A stretch of 55,862 nucleotides of DNA from a bacterium (GCA_018822805.1 JAHJJU010000057.1:1-55862); one strand, 5' to 3'; positions 42,466 to 51,866 are shown, counted from the first letter of the stretch. The notes: generated by a model not told the origin, from the sequence alone. A program made the numbers and translations.

Positions 42466-44730
42466 TCAATCCTTATCTGCCATACTCAACAATGCAGGAA
42501 GTAACAACAAATCAACCACCAACGCGACAACCAATGCAAATGCTGTCACAATACCAAAGTTTTGGTTCGGTGTAAACGTTGAAAATGCAAACAATGAAAA
42601 TGCCATACTTAAAATAATGGTGGTAAAGAGTATGGCTTTACCTGCGTAACGTAAGACCTCATCAAAAGTCTCTTCCATGTTTAAACCTCGTTTGCGTGCA
42701 TCAAAATACTTTACCAAAAAGTGAATGGTATCATCAACAGCCACACCAATGATGATGGCTCCTGCAATTGCCACACCGATGTCAATATTCATGCCTATCC
42801 AACCCATGAGTCCTACCACTAAAATAACGGGTAGAATATTCGGTAAAATGAAAACCCATAAGATTTTTATCCTTCTAAAAATAAGGAACATCACCAAAGT
42901 CACAAAAAGAATCGCCAAGGTTAAGGAGTAAATCAAAGTGTCCGTAACATCTTTTTGCATGTGTGCAAACATCGACGTTTGACCTTGAACCGATGCTGTG
43001 TACTCTGTTTTTGACCACCACTTTTCTATATATGCCATCATCTCTAAATCTTTGGAGGTATCTACAATATTTAGTTGCCCTGTGATTCGCAACTTCTGCT
43101 CATCTATGTCCATTTTATCGTTAATTTCCATCCCTTGAGGAAGTGAAAGAGAATACAAAAGCAAATACTGTGCAATTAAGTTTTGGGTATCGGGCACCTC
43201 ATCTTTGCCATCAACTATTTTATTAAACCGTTTCACCGTATCGAGCAGTGATGCCAAATGCCGTACATCTGAAAAGTTTGCTTGAAAATCACTATAAAAC
43301 TCTTCTACTGTTTTCATAAACTTAGGGTCTTTTATACCATCTTTTCGACCTGAATCTACCACAATCTCATACGCCATTGGACCTGTTAGGTTCTCCATCA
43401 TAAACTCGGTTGATTTACGAATTTCAACGCTTTTGTCAAAATATCGAATGGTATTGCTGTCTACTTTTACATTAAACAGTCCTATGGCTAAAATAGCAAA
43501 AACTACGGTGGTAATTAACACAATTTTTTTATTATGGTTAACAATAAAAGCTCCATACCCTAATGTTTTATGGCTCTTTGTTGTTTCAACAGCTTGAACT
43601 TTCATCGGTTTTTTTAACAGTAGCAAGACAGCCGGCATCCACACCACAGAGATGATAAATGCCAACACAGCTCCCGATGCCGTAGCAATACCTAGTGTAA
43701 GTACAGGAATCACCTCGGAAATCGTTAATGTTGCAAACCCTATGGCTGTGGTAACTGATGTTAGAAAAATCGGTAAAAAATTCTTCTCCATACTTTGAAG
43801 AACTGCTTGACTGTTCTCATCGCCTTCTCGCTTGTGTAACAACCAAACACTGTAAACATGTACGGCATCAGCAATCCCTATGGCGATAATAAAGACAGGT
43901 AAATTAATGGTAAAATTGTTAAGCTTGTAGCCTAAAAGCACCTGAATTGCCAAAACCGTTAAAAAGGTAAAGGTCACCACTCCAATAGGTACCAAAGCAC
44001 CACTCACACGACGGAATAAAAGTAAAAGAAGTATCATAGAAGCCACCAAGACAATAGGAATAAAAATACCATCATCCATGGCAACGCTAACAAAAGCTTT
44101 GTTGAGTGCTGGGCCTCCGTTAATCCAATACTTATACCCTGTTCGCTCTATTTCAGGAGCTAAAATGGCATCGACAAAATCCATAATCTCCATGCTTTTG
44201 TCGCTCTCATCGTTGACCTTTGGCGTTAGACGTGCTGAAATCATGGTGGTGGTTCCATCTTTTGAAATAAAAGAGTTCACCACCAAAGGATCCATTGTAG
44301 CAATGGCTTTTCTATCGGCTAAATATTCTGCTGTAGCTGTGTCAATATTTTGAATAAAATCCTCAACCACAATGTCATCAGGTTCTTCAGGATTGGTATG
44401 GACATACTGATAGTTCGTCAAAGAATCCACTCGAGCAATATATTTGGTTTTCCATAATGCTTGAGTAATGTTATCGATACTCTCTAAAGCTTTTTTATTA
44501 AAAATTCCCTTTTCATCTTTAAAGACAATTACCACCCCATCATCGTTCCCAAAGGTACGTCGAAAATCATCATAATCGGTTAAAATTTTAGATTTTTCCC
44601 CAAACCAAATACGGTAACTTCCATCCATCTCCATGTGCTTAAGATTATATGCCAGTGCTAGAACAATCAGGGGTATACCGATAACGATGAACCATTTAAA
44701 CTTTTGCAAGAATGTTATGTAGTTTTTCAT
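42466..44730 (-). CDS. RND superfamily exporter (MMPL/HAE3-like)
   Basis: 754-residue inner-membrane transporter with 12 membrane segments in two halves (1+5 and 1+5) and two periplasmic loops. Transport-domain signatures include IIAIGIADAVHVYSVW near 280-295 and AIIIGVAVDDTIHFLVKYFD near 655-675, the Asp-containing helices of proton-driven RND proteins. Its size and pairing fit the HAE3 subgroup that moves hydrophobic molecules. The start is ATG 44730 (MKNYITFLQKF) with AAAAGGAG 5 bases before; a longer frame to 44751 is less likely. Last gene of an operon with the LolA-like and beta-barrel genes. Confidence 0.9.
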   Translation of the reverse strand: MKNYITFLQKFKWFIVIGIPLIVLALAYNLKHMEMDGSYRIWFGEKSKILTDYDDFRRTFGNDDGVVIVFKDEKGIFNKKALESIDNITQALWKTKYIARVDSLTNYQYVHTNPEEPDDIVVEDFIQNIDTATAEYLADRKAIATMDPLVVNSFISKDGTTTMISARLTPKVNDESDKSMEIMDFVDAILAPEIERTGYKYWINGGPALNKAFVSVAMDDGIFIPIVLVASMILLLLLFRRVSGALVPIGVVTFTFLTVLAIQVLLGYKLNNFTINLPVFIIAIGIADAVHVYSVWLLHKREGDENSQAVLQSMEKNFLPIFLTSVTTAIGFATLTISEVIPVLTLGIATASGAVLAFIISVVWMPAVLLLLKKPMKVQAVETTKSHKTLGYGAFIVNHNKKIVLITTVVFAILAIGLFNVKVDSNTIRYFDKSVEIRKSTEFMMENLTGPMAYEIVVDSGRKDGIKDPKFMKTVEEFYSDFQANFSDVRHLASLLDTVKRFNKIVDGKDEVPDTQNLIAQYLLLYSLSLPQGMEINDKMDIDEQKLRITGQLNIVDTSKDLEMMAYIEKWWSKTEYTASVQGQTSMFAHMQKDVTDTLIYSLTLAILFVTLVMFLIFRRIKILWVFILPNILPVILVVGLMGWIGMNIDIGVAIAGAIIIGVAVDDTIHFLVKYFDARKRGLNMEETFDEVLRYAGKAILFTTIILSMAFSLFAFSTFTPNQNFGIVTAFALVVALVVDLLLLPALLSMADKD

Positions 44731-44757
44731 ATTTTCTCCTTTTACCGTCAATATTGT

Positions 44758-45933
44758 CTAAAAATAATACCCAAACTCAATCATACCTCTATCCAGTTTT
44801 TGGAACCTAGAATCCTCTTGGGGACTTAGGTGTTGATAAGACAAACCCAATTTATAGGTGTCATACAAACGGGTGTCATACTCCACAAAAAGAATCTTCT
44901 CTTTGTTCTTTCGGTCAATGGCTAAGCCACCTAATACTTCCGAATCTGCACCATCGTTTAACGAGAGTCTAAAACCCAAAGTCACATCATCAGCAAACAA
45001 ATTTCCAAAATCTTTCGCTCCGAACTTACTATCGTCACGTGCTTCATAACGATAATATTCAGCCAAAAGTCCTAAATCTTTTTTATCCCATAAACCATAC
45101 AAGGTATGCTCTACACCCAAACTTATTTGAGCATAATCTGAGACCTTTTCTTCATCACTTTTGGTATACGCCAATTCAGTTTTGTAGATGGTATCATCAG
45201 TCACTAAGGTTGCGTACCCCATAAGCTTATTGACCACATAAGCATATTGATGAAGTTCAGTACCCACTGGTGCCAAATAGCGTTGCTCATCGTAACCGTT
45301 TTGATAAATAAAGGAATAATCTATTTGAGTCGCTTCTCCTGAGCCTGAATATTTTAGATAGAGTGTTGGACGATTTTTTCCTTTTTGCGTTTCTAACTTT
45401 TCATTATAGATTGGAGGAAAAAAATTGTTCACCGATTCAAGATCTTGAACCTTTTGCTCCTCTTCATGCACTTTAGCAATTAGAGAAATCTCAGAATTAT
45501 CAAAGTACTGGGTATAAGCTACATTCCATGCCCCCAATTTTGAGTCGTAATCAAAAGGATTGTCCAGTAAATCTTTCGTGTTAAAAGCGTCGGTATGGTT
45601 ATAAAACTCCATCGCACCCCAAAATCGTGTGTTGCGTCCTATGAGTAGATCTGAATTATCAAAGTTATGTTTATAATACAAATCGTTCACATCGACATAG
45701 CGACGATCTTTGTCATCTTTATCGTAAAGGGCTTTTCCATTAAAGACCAACTGTCCATTTGCTGTTGTTTGTTTTAACTCCAACTCCAAACGAGCAGCAT
45801 TTTGTGTGTCTCTTTTCCCTACAATATCATGTTCTAACAGAGAGCTTTCAAAACCTATGTTTCCTTTGTATTCTAGGCTTTGGGCTAAAAGAATACCGGA
45901 GAGTACAAAGGATAAAATTATTATTTTTTTCAT
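44758..45933 (-). CDS. Outer-membrane beta-barrel protein of the RND operon
   Basis: 391 residues: Sec signal (about 1-18, IIILSFVLSGILLAQS) and then alternating beta-strand pattern to a C-terminal aromatic residue (MIEFGYYF), as expected for a porin-like outer-membrane barrel. Segments such as ARLELELKQ, FWGAMEFYNHTDAFNTKDLLD and GLLAEYYRYEARDDS resemble DUF1302-type/porin-like proteins that accompany RND exporters. The ATG at 45933 overlaps the LolA-like gene's stop by one base, and the RND gene follows after 27 bases, so the three act together. Exact family and cargo are not known to me. Confidence 0.75.
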   Translation of the reverse strand: MKKIIILSFVLSGILLAQSLEYKGNIGFESSLLEHDIVGKRDTQNAARLELELKQTTANGQLVFNGKALYDKDDKDRRYVDVNDLYYKHNFDNSDLLIGRNTRFWGAMEFYNHTDAFNTKDLLDNPFDYDSKLGAWNVAYTQYFDNSEISLIAKVHEEEQKVQDLESVNNFFPPIYNEKLETQKGKNRPTLYLKYSGSGEATQIDYSFIYQNGYDEQRYLAPVGTELHQYAYVVNKLMGYATLVTDDTIYKTELAYTKSDEEKVSDYAQISLGVEHTLYGLWDKKDLGLLAEYYRYEARDDSKFGAKDFGNLFADDVTLGFRLSLNDGADSEVLGGLAIDRKNKEKILFVEYDTRLYDTYKLGLSYQHLSPQEDSRFQKLDRGMIEFGYYF

Positions 45934-46685
45934 TACTGTTTCAACACCCGTTTATTAAACTCTTTCTCTGTCAACCCGGCTTTAATCTTATCTTCTTTCC
46001 AAATTAGAATCGTACGCTTATCATTTTGATGGTTTTTCATCTCTATTTTTCCCACTCTCCAAATACCGTCTAGCTGTTTATAGTCTGAAAATGTTGCTGT
46101 TTTAAGCAGCTCTTTTTTACGATCATAATACTCCACTTGTTGAAGCAATAAGGTATCTATTGCAATCCACGAGACCTGTTTGGTATAACCAGAGTTTTTA
46201 TCATTAGGAACTCGAGCTCCTTTATAACACTTTACTCCATTTAACTCAACCTCTTGGGCTTCACCTTTATAGCTGAACTTTTGATAATTTTGATTTCCTA
46301 TATCTTCATAAGAGAACTCTGAGCCCATAAAGGAACCCGATTTGTTTCGAGATGCAATTCTTTTGACTCTTTTTAATGCAGGCAGATAGAGCCATTGATC
46401 ATCATTGCTTGCTGTATGTTCATACGTTAATGTTTTCGTTCCTTTAACATCAGCAGGCGTTAAAAAAGTAGAGATACTCTTGTCACCATGCTCACCCTCT
46501 AACGTTTTCATCTCAAGTTGACGAACGCTCTTTTGCCCCGAAGCATTGACTAAAATCATCTCTGTTTTAGCAATAGAACTTTCAAAACCATCCGTTACTT
46601 TATCTGATTTTTGGGCAATTTCTAAATTTGACACAGCCATTAATGTTGTCGCCATTAATAAGGTGGTAAATACTATTTTTCTCAT
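45933..46685 (-). CDS. Outer-membrane lipoprotein-sorting (LolA-like) protein
   Basis: 250-residue periplasmic protein with a signal peptide (about 1-17) and the LolA_like fold found beside RND transporters. Diagnostic segments: TFLTPADVKGTKTLTYEH near 73-90, DDQWLYLPALKRVKRIASRNKSGSFMGSEFSYEDI near 95-130, and WIAIDTLLLQQVEYYDRKKELLKT near 170-195. Proteins of this group are thought to carry hydrophobic molecules across the periplasm; that is family inference. ATG 46685 has AAAGGAATAAAAA upstream. First gene of the LolA-like/barrel/RND operon. Confidence 0.82.
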   Translation of the reverse strand: MRKIVFTTLLMATTLMAVSNLEIAQKSDKVTDGFESSIAKTEMILVNASGQKSVRQLEMKTLEGEHGDKSISTFLTPADVKGTKTLTYEHTASNDDQWLYLPALKRVKRIASRNKSGSFMGSEFSYEDIGNQNYQKFSYKGEAQEVELNGVKCYKGARVPNDKNSGYTKQVSWIAIDTLLLQQVEYYDRKKELLKTATFSDYKQLDGIWRVGKIEMKNHQNDKRTILIWKEDKIKAGLTEKEFNKRVLKQ

Positions 46686-46722
46686 TTTTTATTCCTTTAA
46701 TAAAAATTTTTAATACTTCAAT

Positions 46723-46732
46723 GTTGTACAAC
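46723..46732. promoter_or_regulatory. Palindrome at the start of the LolA-like/RND operon
   Basis: GTTGTACAAC, a perfect 10-bp palindrome about 40 bases before the first ATG and next to a TATATA -10 candidate on the minus strand, a suitable operator position. Confidence 0.3.
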
Positions 46733-46817
46733 TATATAAAATATTAAATTATTTTTTGGTAAAAGCATAGATAAAAGAAGAAAAAAATTAAAAAGATATA
46801 GAAGAAAAAATTATAAT

Positions 46818-46843
46818 AAAAGTAGACAAGAAAGTCTACTTTT
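46818..46843 (-). terminator. Terminator after nadD-rsfS
   Basis: AAAAGTAGAC / GTCTACTTTT perfect 10-bp stem with a 6-base loop, 12 bases past the rsfS stop on the minus strand and followed there by TATTATAATTTTTT. It can work for both strands. Confidence 0.75.
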
Positions 46844-46854
46844 AAAAAAGCTAT

Positions 46855-47733
46855 TTATATAGGAAAATTAACTGCTTGAGAAGCAGTATATTTACCGGCA
46901 GACAATTCACTTAAAAACTCTTCAAGTGAATAAAGTTGTCGTGCATCTGAAGTCATAATATGAATCAAAATATCGCCTAAATCAATAACAACCCAATCTT
47001 CGCTCTCATCGACATGAAGGAACTCCTCACCCAAGGGTTTAAGCTCCTCTTTTAACTGTACTGCCAAAGATGTTGAGTGTTTTCCACCCAATGAGTTTGC
47101 AATGACAACCCTTTTTGCCAAGTAATCAATATCTTCTAAATTAAATACTTCAATCTCTTCTGCTTTTTTACTGTCTAAAAAAGTAACAATTCTTTCTATT
47201 CTTTCATCCATGTTCATATGGTTCTTATCCTTCGTAATGTTATTCCGTATCTCTGTTGAGCTTATATCTACATCTGTCTCGATAATTTTAAATGCTCTTA
47301 ATTGTGAGGTATCTACGGTGTATCCTCTTCTTGTCGCAATTACCCATGTAATGTGACTGTTTAACCATGCGAAATTATACCATTTATTAATACTTTTTAA
47401 ATTATCAGCACCAATTATCACATAATCGACATGAAACTTTTTTTGAAAATGGGTAACTGTTTTAAACGTTGGGGTTGCTTCCCCCTGATCAATCTCAAAA
47501 CTTTCTACGCTTACCTTATTGAAACTTTTAAACATCTCTTTGGTAAGTCTTAAGCGTTCTTCTGCTGTGAAATGAGAATCTATTTTAAAAGGATTTAAAA
47601 ATGTTGGAACGACAAGAATCATGTTAATATCTAATACTTTTAATGCCTCTTCAACTATCAATTTATGACCAATGTGTGGAGGGTCGAAACTACCACCGAA
47701 AAGTGCGATGCTCTCTTGCCTATGTTTAACCAA
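46855..47733 (-). CDS. nadD: Fused nicotinate-nucleotide adenylyltransferase and ribosomal silencing factor (NadD-RsfS)
   Basis: One frame carries NadD (NaMN + ATP to NaAD, for NAD synthesis) and RsfS, which binds ribosomal protein L14 and keeps subunits apart. The NadD part has FGGSFDPPHIGH and ISSTEIR. The RsfS part starts at MNMDERIERIVTFLDSKKAE and has WVVIDLGDILIHIM and a final YSLEEFL. NadD and RsfS are normally separate, for example adjacent in C. jejuni. NadD's last helix is absent or replaced by the first helix of RsfS. An internal ATG at 47217 has AAGGAT 10 bases before it, so free RsfS could also be made. I place the start at TTG 47733 (GAGG 7 bases upstream); the frame is open to ATG 47775. 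Divergent from gapA. Confidence 0.85.
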   Translation of the reverse strand: MVKHRQESIALFGGSFDPPHIGHKLIVEEALKVLDINMILVVPTFLNPFKIDSHFTAEERLRLTKEMFKSFNKVSVESFEIDQGEATPTFKTVTHFQKKFHVDYVIIGADNLKSINKWYNFAWLNSHITWVIATRRGYTVDTSQLRAFKIIETDVDISSTEIRNNITKDKNHMNMDERIERIVTFLDSKKAEEIEVFNLEDIDYLAKRVVIANSLGGKHSTSLAVQLKEELKPLGEEFLHVDESEDWVVIDLGDILIHIMTSDARQLYSLEEFLSELSAGKYTASQAVNFPI

Positions 47734-47796
47734 ATAATAACCTCGACTAATGTAGAATATATTGAATTTTATCATATTAAACTAAGGGGTATATAA

Positions 47797-48795
47797 ATGG
47801 CTGTAAAAGTTGCAATAAATGGATTAGGAAGAATAGGTAGATGTGTCGCACGAATCATTGCAGATAGAGATGATGTTGAGCTTGTGGCCATCAATGCTAC
47901 GGGAGAAGAGAGCATGATAGAATACGGTTTAAAATACGACTCCGTGCATGGTAAAAGAGTAGATGTATCAGTTAAAGATGGTTTTGTAACTATCGGAAAT
48001 GAAAAAGCAAAACTCTTTGCAGAACGTGATCCGGCAAAAATTGGTTTTGCTGAATGTGGAGCCCAAATTGTTCTTGAGTGTACCGGTGCATTTTTAACAG
48101 CTGAGTCGGTTCAAGCCTATCTTGATAACGGTGTTCCAAAAGTTCTCTTCTCTGCTCCGGCAAAAGATGATACAGCTACCTTTGTAATTGGTGCGAATGA
48201 AAATGATTATGCCGGACAATCTGTTGTCTCAAATGCTTCATGTACCACCAATGGTTTGGCTCCTGTAGCCAAAGTGCTTGATGATGCCTTTGGAATTAAA
48301 TCCGGATTAATGACCACCATTCACAGCTATACAGCTTCTCAACCAATCTTAGATGGTAAACATAAAAAAGACCCAAGAAAAGGTCGTTCAGGTGCTGTTA
48401 ACTTGGTTCCAAGTACCACAGGAGCAGCAAAAGCCATTGCTAAAGTTTTACCAAACTTAGCAGGAAAACTTAACGGTCAAGCAATTCGTGTTCCAACACC
48501 TGATGTTTCTATGGTAGATTTAACAGTTACCCTTGAAAGAGAAGCAACGCTTGAAGAGATAAAAGCTGCCTTTAAAACAGCCAGTGAAACAACGCATAAA
48601 GGTATTTTAGGGATTGATGAAGAGTATTGTGTTTCCCAAGACTTTGTGGGTGAAGAACGAAGTACTGTTGTAGCGATGGATACTATCCAAGTTATTGATG
48701 GCAATATGGTAAAAGTTCTCTCTTGGTATGATAATGAGTGGGGATACTCATGTCGATTGGTAGATATGGCCGTTCACATTAGTAAAGGAGCATAA
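47797..48795 (+). CDS. gapA: Glyceraldehyde-3-phosphate dehydrogenase
   Basis: Converts glyceraldehyde-3-phosphate, NAD(P)+ and phosphate to 1,3-bisphosphoglycerate. 332 residues, normal length. N-terminal Rossmann motif [10 protein letters not shown] at 7-16, active-site [13 protein letters not shown] with catalytic Cys near 150, HSYTASQ near 177, and [15 protein letters not shown] near 310-324. ATG 47797 is preceded by AAGGGGTATATAA. First gene of gapA-pgk-tpiA, the same order as in C. jejuni, pgk following after one base. In an autotroph it would serve gluconeogenesis as well as glycolysis. Confidence 0.97.
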   Translation: MAVKVAINGLGRIGRCVARIIADRDDVELVAINATGEESMIEYGLKYDSVHGKRVDVSVKDGFVTIGNEKAKLFAERDPAKIGFAECGAQIVLECTGAFLTAESVQAYLDNGVPKVLFSAPAKDDTATFVIGANENDYAGQSVVSNASCTTNGLAPVAKVLDDAFGIKSGLMTTIHSYTASQPILDGKHKKDPRKGRSGAVNLVPSTTGAAKAIAKVLPNLAGKLNGQAIRVPTPDVSMVDLTVTLEREATLEEIKAAFKTASETTHKGILGIDEEYCVSQDFVGEERSTVVAMDTIQVIDGNMVKVLSWYDNEWGYSCRLVDMAVHISKGA

Positions 48796-48796
48796 T

Positions 48797-49990
48797 TTGA
48801 GAACAATTAAAGATTTAGATATCACTGGAAAAACTGTATTTATTCGTTGTGACTTTAACGTTCCAAAAGATGAAAATGGAAACATAGCCGATGATAGAAG
48901 AATTCGTGGAGCGTTACCCACCATTCGTTACTGTCTTGAACGAAACTGTAAAATTATTTTAGCATCACACTACGAAAGACCAAAACCAGGTGTTTATGAA
49001 GAAAAATACTCTTTGGCTACCGTTGTTACTCGATTAAAAGCATTATTGAAAATGGCTTCAAATGTTACGTTAGCCAACAATGTTATTGGTGAAGACACGA
49101 AAGCCAAAGTGGCTGCTATGGAACCTAGCGAAGTTATCGTTCTTGAGAATCTTCGATATGAAGCCGGTGAAACACAGAATGATGAAAACTTTGCTAAAGA
49201 GTTGGCTTCTATGGCTGATGTTTATATCAACGATGCTTTTGGTGCATGTCACAGAGCCCATGCATCCATAGATGCAATGGCAAAACTTTTTGATGCCAAT
49301 CATAGAGCAGCAGGTTTCCTACTTTCTAAAGAAGTAAACTTCTTTAAAAAGACACTAGAAAATCCAATGCGTCCATTTGTAGCTGTTGTAGGGGGATCTA
49401 AAGTTTCAGGTAAACTTGAAGCTTTAAGACAACTGCTTGATAAAGTTGACAAAGTCATTATTGGTGGAGGAATGGCATTTACCTTTCTTAAAGCCCAAGG
49501 ATATGAAATTGGTAACTCACTGGTTGAAAATGATTTACTTGATGAAGCTCGAACCGTTATGATTAAAGCTCGAAAACAAGGGGTTAAATTTTATCTTCCT
49601 GTTGACTTTGTTATTGCTCCTGAATTTTCAGAACAGTGTGTGGCAAAATATGTTCCATCACAAGAGATTCCAAAAGGATGGATGGGCTTAGATATTGGAC
49701 CGGCAAGTTCAAGACTGTTCCGTGAAGTTATTAACGATGCACAAACCATTATTTGGAATGGACCGATGGGTGTTTACGAGATGGATAAATACGCCAAAGG
49801 AAGTATTAAAATGTCACACAACATTGCTGATACCCATGCAACCACCATCGTGGGTGGTGGTGACACGGCTGATGTGGCTCAAAAAGCCGGAGATGTAGAT
49901 GAGATGACCTTTGTTAGTACAGGTGGAGGCGCAAGTCTTGAGCTTATCGAAGGTAAAGCTCTTCCTGGAATTGAGGCTCTTAAAGCTTAA
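48797..49990 (+). CDS. pgk: Phosphoglycerate kinase
   Basis: Transfers phosphate between 1,3-bisphosphoglycerate and ADP. 397 residues, normal length. Motifs: [16 protein letters not shown] near 15-30, [10 protein letters not shown] near 35-44, [19 protein letters not shown], the nucleotide-binding [15 protein letters not shown] near 200-214, [10 protein letters not shown] near 318-327 and a C-terminal GGGDTADVA. Start is TTG at 48797, with AAAGGAG ending 6 bases before it and overlapping the end of gapA. tpiA follows after 134 bases that carry two palindromes. Confidence 0.97.
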   Translation: MRTIKDLDITGKTVFIRCDFNVPKDENGNIADDRRIRGALPTIRYCLERNCKIILASHYERPKPGVYEEKYSLATVVTRLKALLKMASNVTLANNVIGEDTKAKVAAMEPSEVIVLENLRYEAGETQNDENFAKELASMADVYINDAFGACHRAHASIDAMAKLFDANHRAAGFLLSKEVNFFKKTLENPMRPFVAVVGGSKVSGKLEALRQLLDKVDKVIIGGGMAFTFLKAQGYEIGNSLVENDLLDEARTVMIKARKQGVKFYLPVDFVIAPEFSEQCVAKYVPSQEIPKGWMGLDIGPASSRLFREVINDAQTIIWNGPMGVYEMDKYAKGSIKMSHNIADTHATTIVGGGDTADVAQKAGDVDEMTFVSTGGGASLELIEGKALPGIEALKA

Positions 49991-49995
49991 ATTCG

Positions 49996-50017
49996 TTCCC
50001 AAGCTCCAGCTTGGGAA
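49996..50017. repeat. TTCCCAAGCT palindrome after pgk
   Basis: Perfect 10-bp arms TTCCCAAGCT / AGCTTGGGAA with CC between, starting 5 bases after the pgk stop. It shares the core AGCTCCAGCT with the element at 50077-50102. Confidence 0.55.
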
Positions 50018-50076
50018 TGCCTATAAGAGTTAGAATAACAAAAATAACTCTTCATACCAAATAGATACCAAATATA

Positions 50077-50102
50077 CGTACCACAGCTGGAGCTGAGGTA
50101 CG
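50077..50102. repeat. CGTACC...AGCTGGAGCT palindrome before tpiA
   Basis: CGTACCaCAGCT pairs with AGCTGaGGTACG around GG with one mismatch. Its core is the complement of the core of the preceding palindrome, so the two belong to one family. It ends 22 bases before the tpiA ATG. Confidence 0.5.
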
Positions 50103-50124
50103 AGGTAAAAAACAAAAGGTAAAC

Positions 50125-50814
50125 ATGATATACGCAGCAAATTTTAAAACAAATCATACACGGAAATCTACAGAGAATTATATAGAAGACCTCCAAAGAC
50201 ACTTACTTAATAAAAATTCGGAAGACAGAGTACTTATTTTTCCACCACTCACAGCACTTGACAACTATGAAGGAGACTTTACAGTAGGGGTACAAAATGC
50301 TTACCCTGTAAACAACGGTGCGTTTACAGGAGAAGTCGGTTTAGAACAATTAGCAGAATTCAATATTAACACCATTCTCATAGGTCACAGTGAACGAAGA
50401 GATATTTTAAATGAATCGCAAGAAGATGTAGCAAAAAAGTTTGCATTTTTTAAAGAGCAAGGTTTTGAAATCATCTACTGTATTGGTGAATCACTTGAAG
50501 TAAGAGAGCAAGGGTTAGAGGCTGTTATGGAACATTTGCTCTCTCAATTTGAAGGCATTGATACCACTTATGAGCACTTTATGGTTGCTTATGAGCCTAT
50601 TTGGGCTATTGGTACAGGGCGTACTGCTTCCGTTGAAGAGATAACCTCTACACACGATGCACTTAAAAAAGTTGTCAACAAACCCCTACTCTATGGAGGA
50701 AGTGTCAAAGGAGCCAATATTGCTGAAATTGCTGCTATTGAAAATGTAGATGGTGTTTTGGTTGGTGGGGCTTCACTGAAAACAGAGACTTTTTTAGAAT
50801 TGGTTTTACACTAA
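50125..50814 (+). CDS. tpiA: Triosephosphate isomerase
   Basis: Interconverts dihydroxyacetone phosphate and glyceraldehyde-3-phosphate. 229 residues, shorter than the usual ~250 but with all key residues: Asn-x-Lys in AANFKTNHT, catalytic His in IGHSERR near 88-94, catalytic Glu in VAYEPIWAIGTG near 152-163, loop 6 included, and YGGSVKGANI plus DGVLVGGASL near the end. ATG 50125 has AAAGGTAAAC upstream. It is third in the gapA-pgk-tpiA cluster and is followed by a strong hairpin. Confidence 0.95.
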   Translation: MIYAANFKTNHTRKSTENYIEDLQRHLLNKNSEDRVLIFPPLTALDNYEGDFTVGVQNAYPVNNGAFTGEVGLEQLAEFNINTILIGHSERRDILNESQEDVAKKFAFFKEQGFEIIYCIGESLEVREQGLEAVMEHLLSQFEGIDTTYEHFMVAYEPIWAIGTGRTASVEEITSTHDALKKVVNKPLLYGGSVKGANIAEIAAIENVDGVLVGGASLKTETFLELVLH

Positions 50815-50830
50815 ACTTCCAACCTACAGT

Positions 50831-50890
50831 AAGTACCTGACCATAATAAGTAAGTAGACACAATAGGTTTCATATTATGGTCAGGTACTT
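50831..50890. terminator. Long inverted repeat after tpiA (AAGTACCTGACCATAAT family)
   Basis: AAGTACCTGACCATAAT at 50831-50847 and its exact complement at 50874-50890, 26-base spacer. It sits between the convergent tpiA and the 193-residue outer-membrane gene and can terminate both. The arm resembles that of the hairpin at 53644-53680. Confidence 0.6.
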
Positions 50891-50897
50891 ATGAATT

Positions 50898-51479
50898 TTA
50901 AAATTTAAAATCCACACTGTAGGTCGGATAGGTCGTTCCTCCGGCATTTCTAAAAGCACCCAATGAAAACTTACTCTCTTTAATTATAGAAGGAAGCCAT
51001 GTAAAAGAGAAGGGTACCCTTAAAGCCATGTCATAAGTTACTCCTAAATTCTCTTCATCACTGTGATTATAAACATTTACCACACTTCCTGCTACCTCAT
51101 AAGTAGAAGGTAATTTAAAGGTATAAAGCACTTGTGGAAAATACGAGTGTTTTTCACCTTCACGATGCCGAATACCGTATGCTGTTGATACATCCAACCA
51201 CTCATTTTGAAAAAAAATCCCCATGAATCCCCAATAAATTTGGTTCACATTGCTTTGTGTTTCATGAGAGACATAACCATGAAAATCAATCTTGTCCGTG
51301 ATACCATATCCCCAGACCACATAACTCTGACCTTTATCAAACATCTCCATAGGATTCCATGTTAAATCTAAATCCACATTTCCTTTTCCTGCTGGTGTAC
51401 CGTTATCGTACCCCCCTGAAGCCATAAGTAATGACGTTGATAGTCCAAGGCAACTCAGCAATAATAAACGATTAAACAT
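50898..51479 (-). CDS. Putative small outer-membrane or periplasmic beta-barrel protein
   Basis: 193 residues with a clear signal peptide (about 1-20, LLLLSCLGLSTSLLMASG). The mature part is made of alternating strands rich in Trp, Tyr and Phe (VDLDLTWNPMEMF, SYVVWGYGITDKIDFHGYVSHE, QIYWGFMGIFFQNEWLDVSTAYGIRH) and ends in Phe (YSVDFKF), as outer-membrane barrels do. No family recognised. The predicted start at 51479 follows a run of G (GGGGGGG), a strong Shine-Dalgarno-like sequence. Single gene, in line with but 49 bases downstream of the four-TM gene. Confidence 0.6.
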   Translation of the reverse strand: MFNRLLLLSCLGLSTSLLMASGGYDNGTPAGKGNVDLDLTWNPMEMFDKGQSYVVWGYGITDKIDFHGYVSHETQSNVNQIYWGFMGIFFQNEWLDVSTAYGIRHREGEKHSYFPQVLYTFKLPSTYEVAGSVVNVYNHSDEENLGVTYDMALRVPFSFTWLPSIIKESKFSLGAFRNAGGTTYPTYSVDFKF

Positions 51480-51528
51480 AAATACCCCCCCTAATAATTT
51501 TTATATTTTCTTAAGTCCGTTGTTTCAC

Positions 51529-51858
51529 CTATGAAAACCGGATAATGTGCTCGTTTCCTACCCATGCAAGAAGAACATAAAAAAGTAATGTTAAAGCAGG
51601 TAGTAACCAAAGTATCCACTGCGTTCGAGCTCTCAAAATATAATAGATTAACCCTCCATATGCCAAGATTAAAGCCATGATATGTGCAAGAAAAAGAGGC
51701 ATAATCGAACGCATCACATTTCCAACAACAGCATAAGCGATAATGACACTTAAGAGCGTCAAAGAAAATAACAATTTTTGAATATTCTTTTCTCTTTTAT
51801 AGAATAAAAAAATCAAACCTATGGCTGCAAACAAGGCTAAAACAACAAGAACTTTCAT
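51529..51858 (-). CDS. Small four-TM membrane protein
   Basis: 109 residues almost entirely membrane-embedded: segments at about 2-20, 30-48, 53-75 and 82-103, with basic residues in the first loop (YKREKNIQK), suggesting that loop is cytoplasmic. I recognise no family. ATG 51858 has AGGAG overlapping the argS stop, so it is translated with argS from the same transcript. No clue to function beyond that position. Confidence 0.65.
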   Translation of the reverse strand: MKVLVVLALFAAIGLIFLFYKREKNIQKLLFSLTLLSVIIAYAVVGNVMRSIMPLFLAHIMALILAYGGLIYYILRARTQWILWLLPALTLLFYVLLAWVGNEHIIRFS

Positions 51859-51866
51859 CTGAACTC

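Noticed and set aside
41779-42649. Two open frames on the plus strand (41779-42138 and 42119-42649)
   Set aside because: They are antisense to the HDAC-family gene and the end of the RND gene, with no family-like sequence and no start signals.
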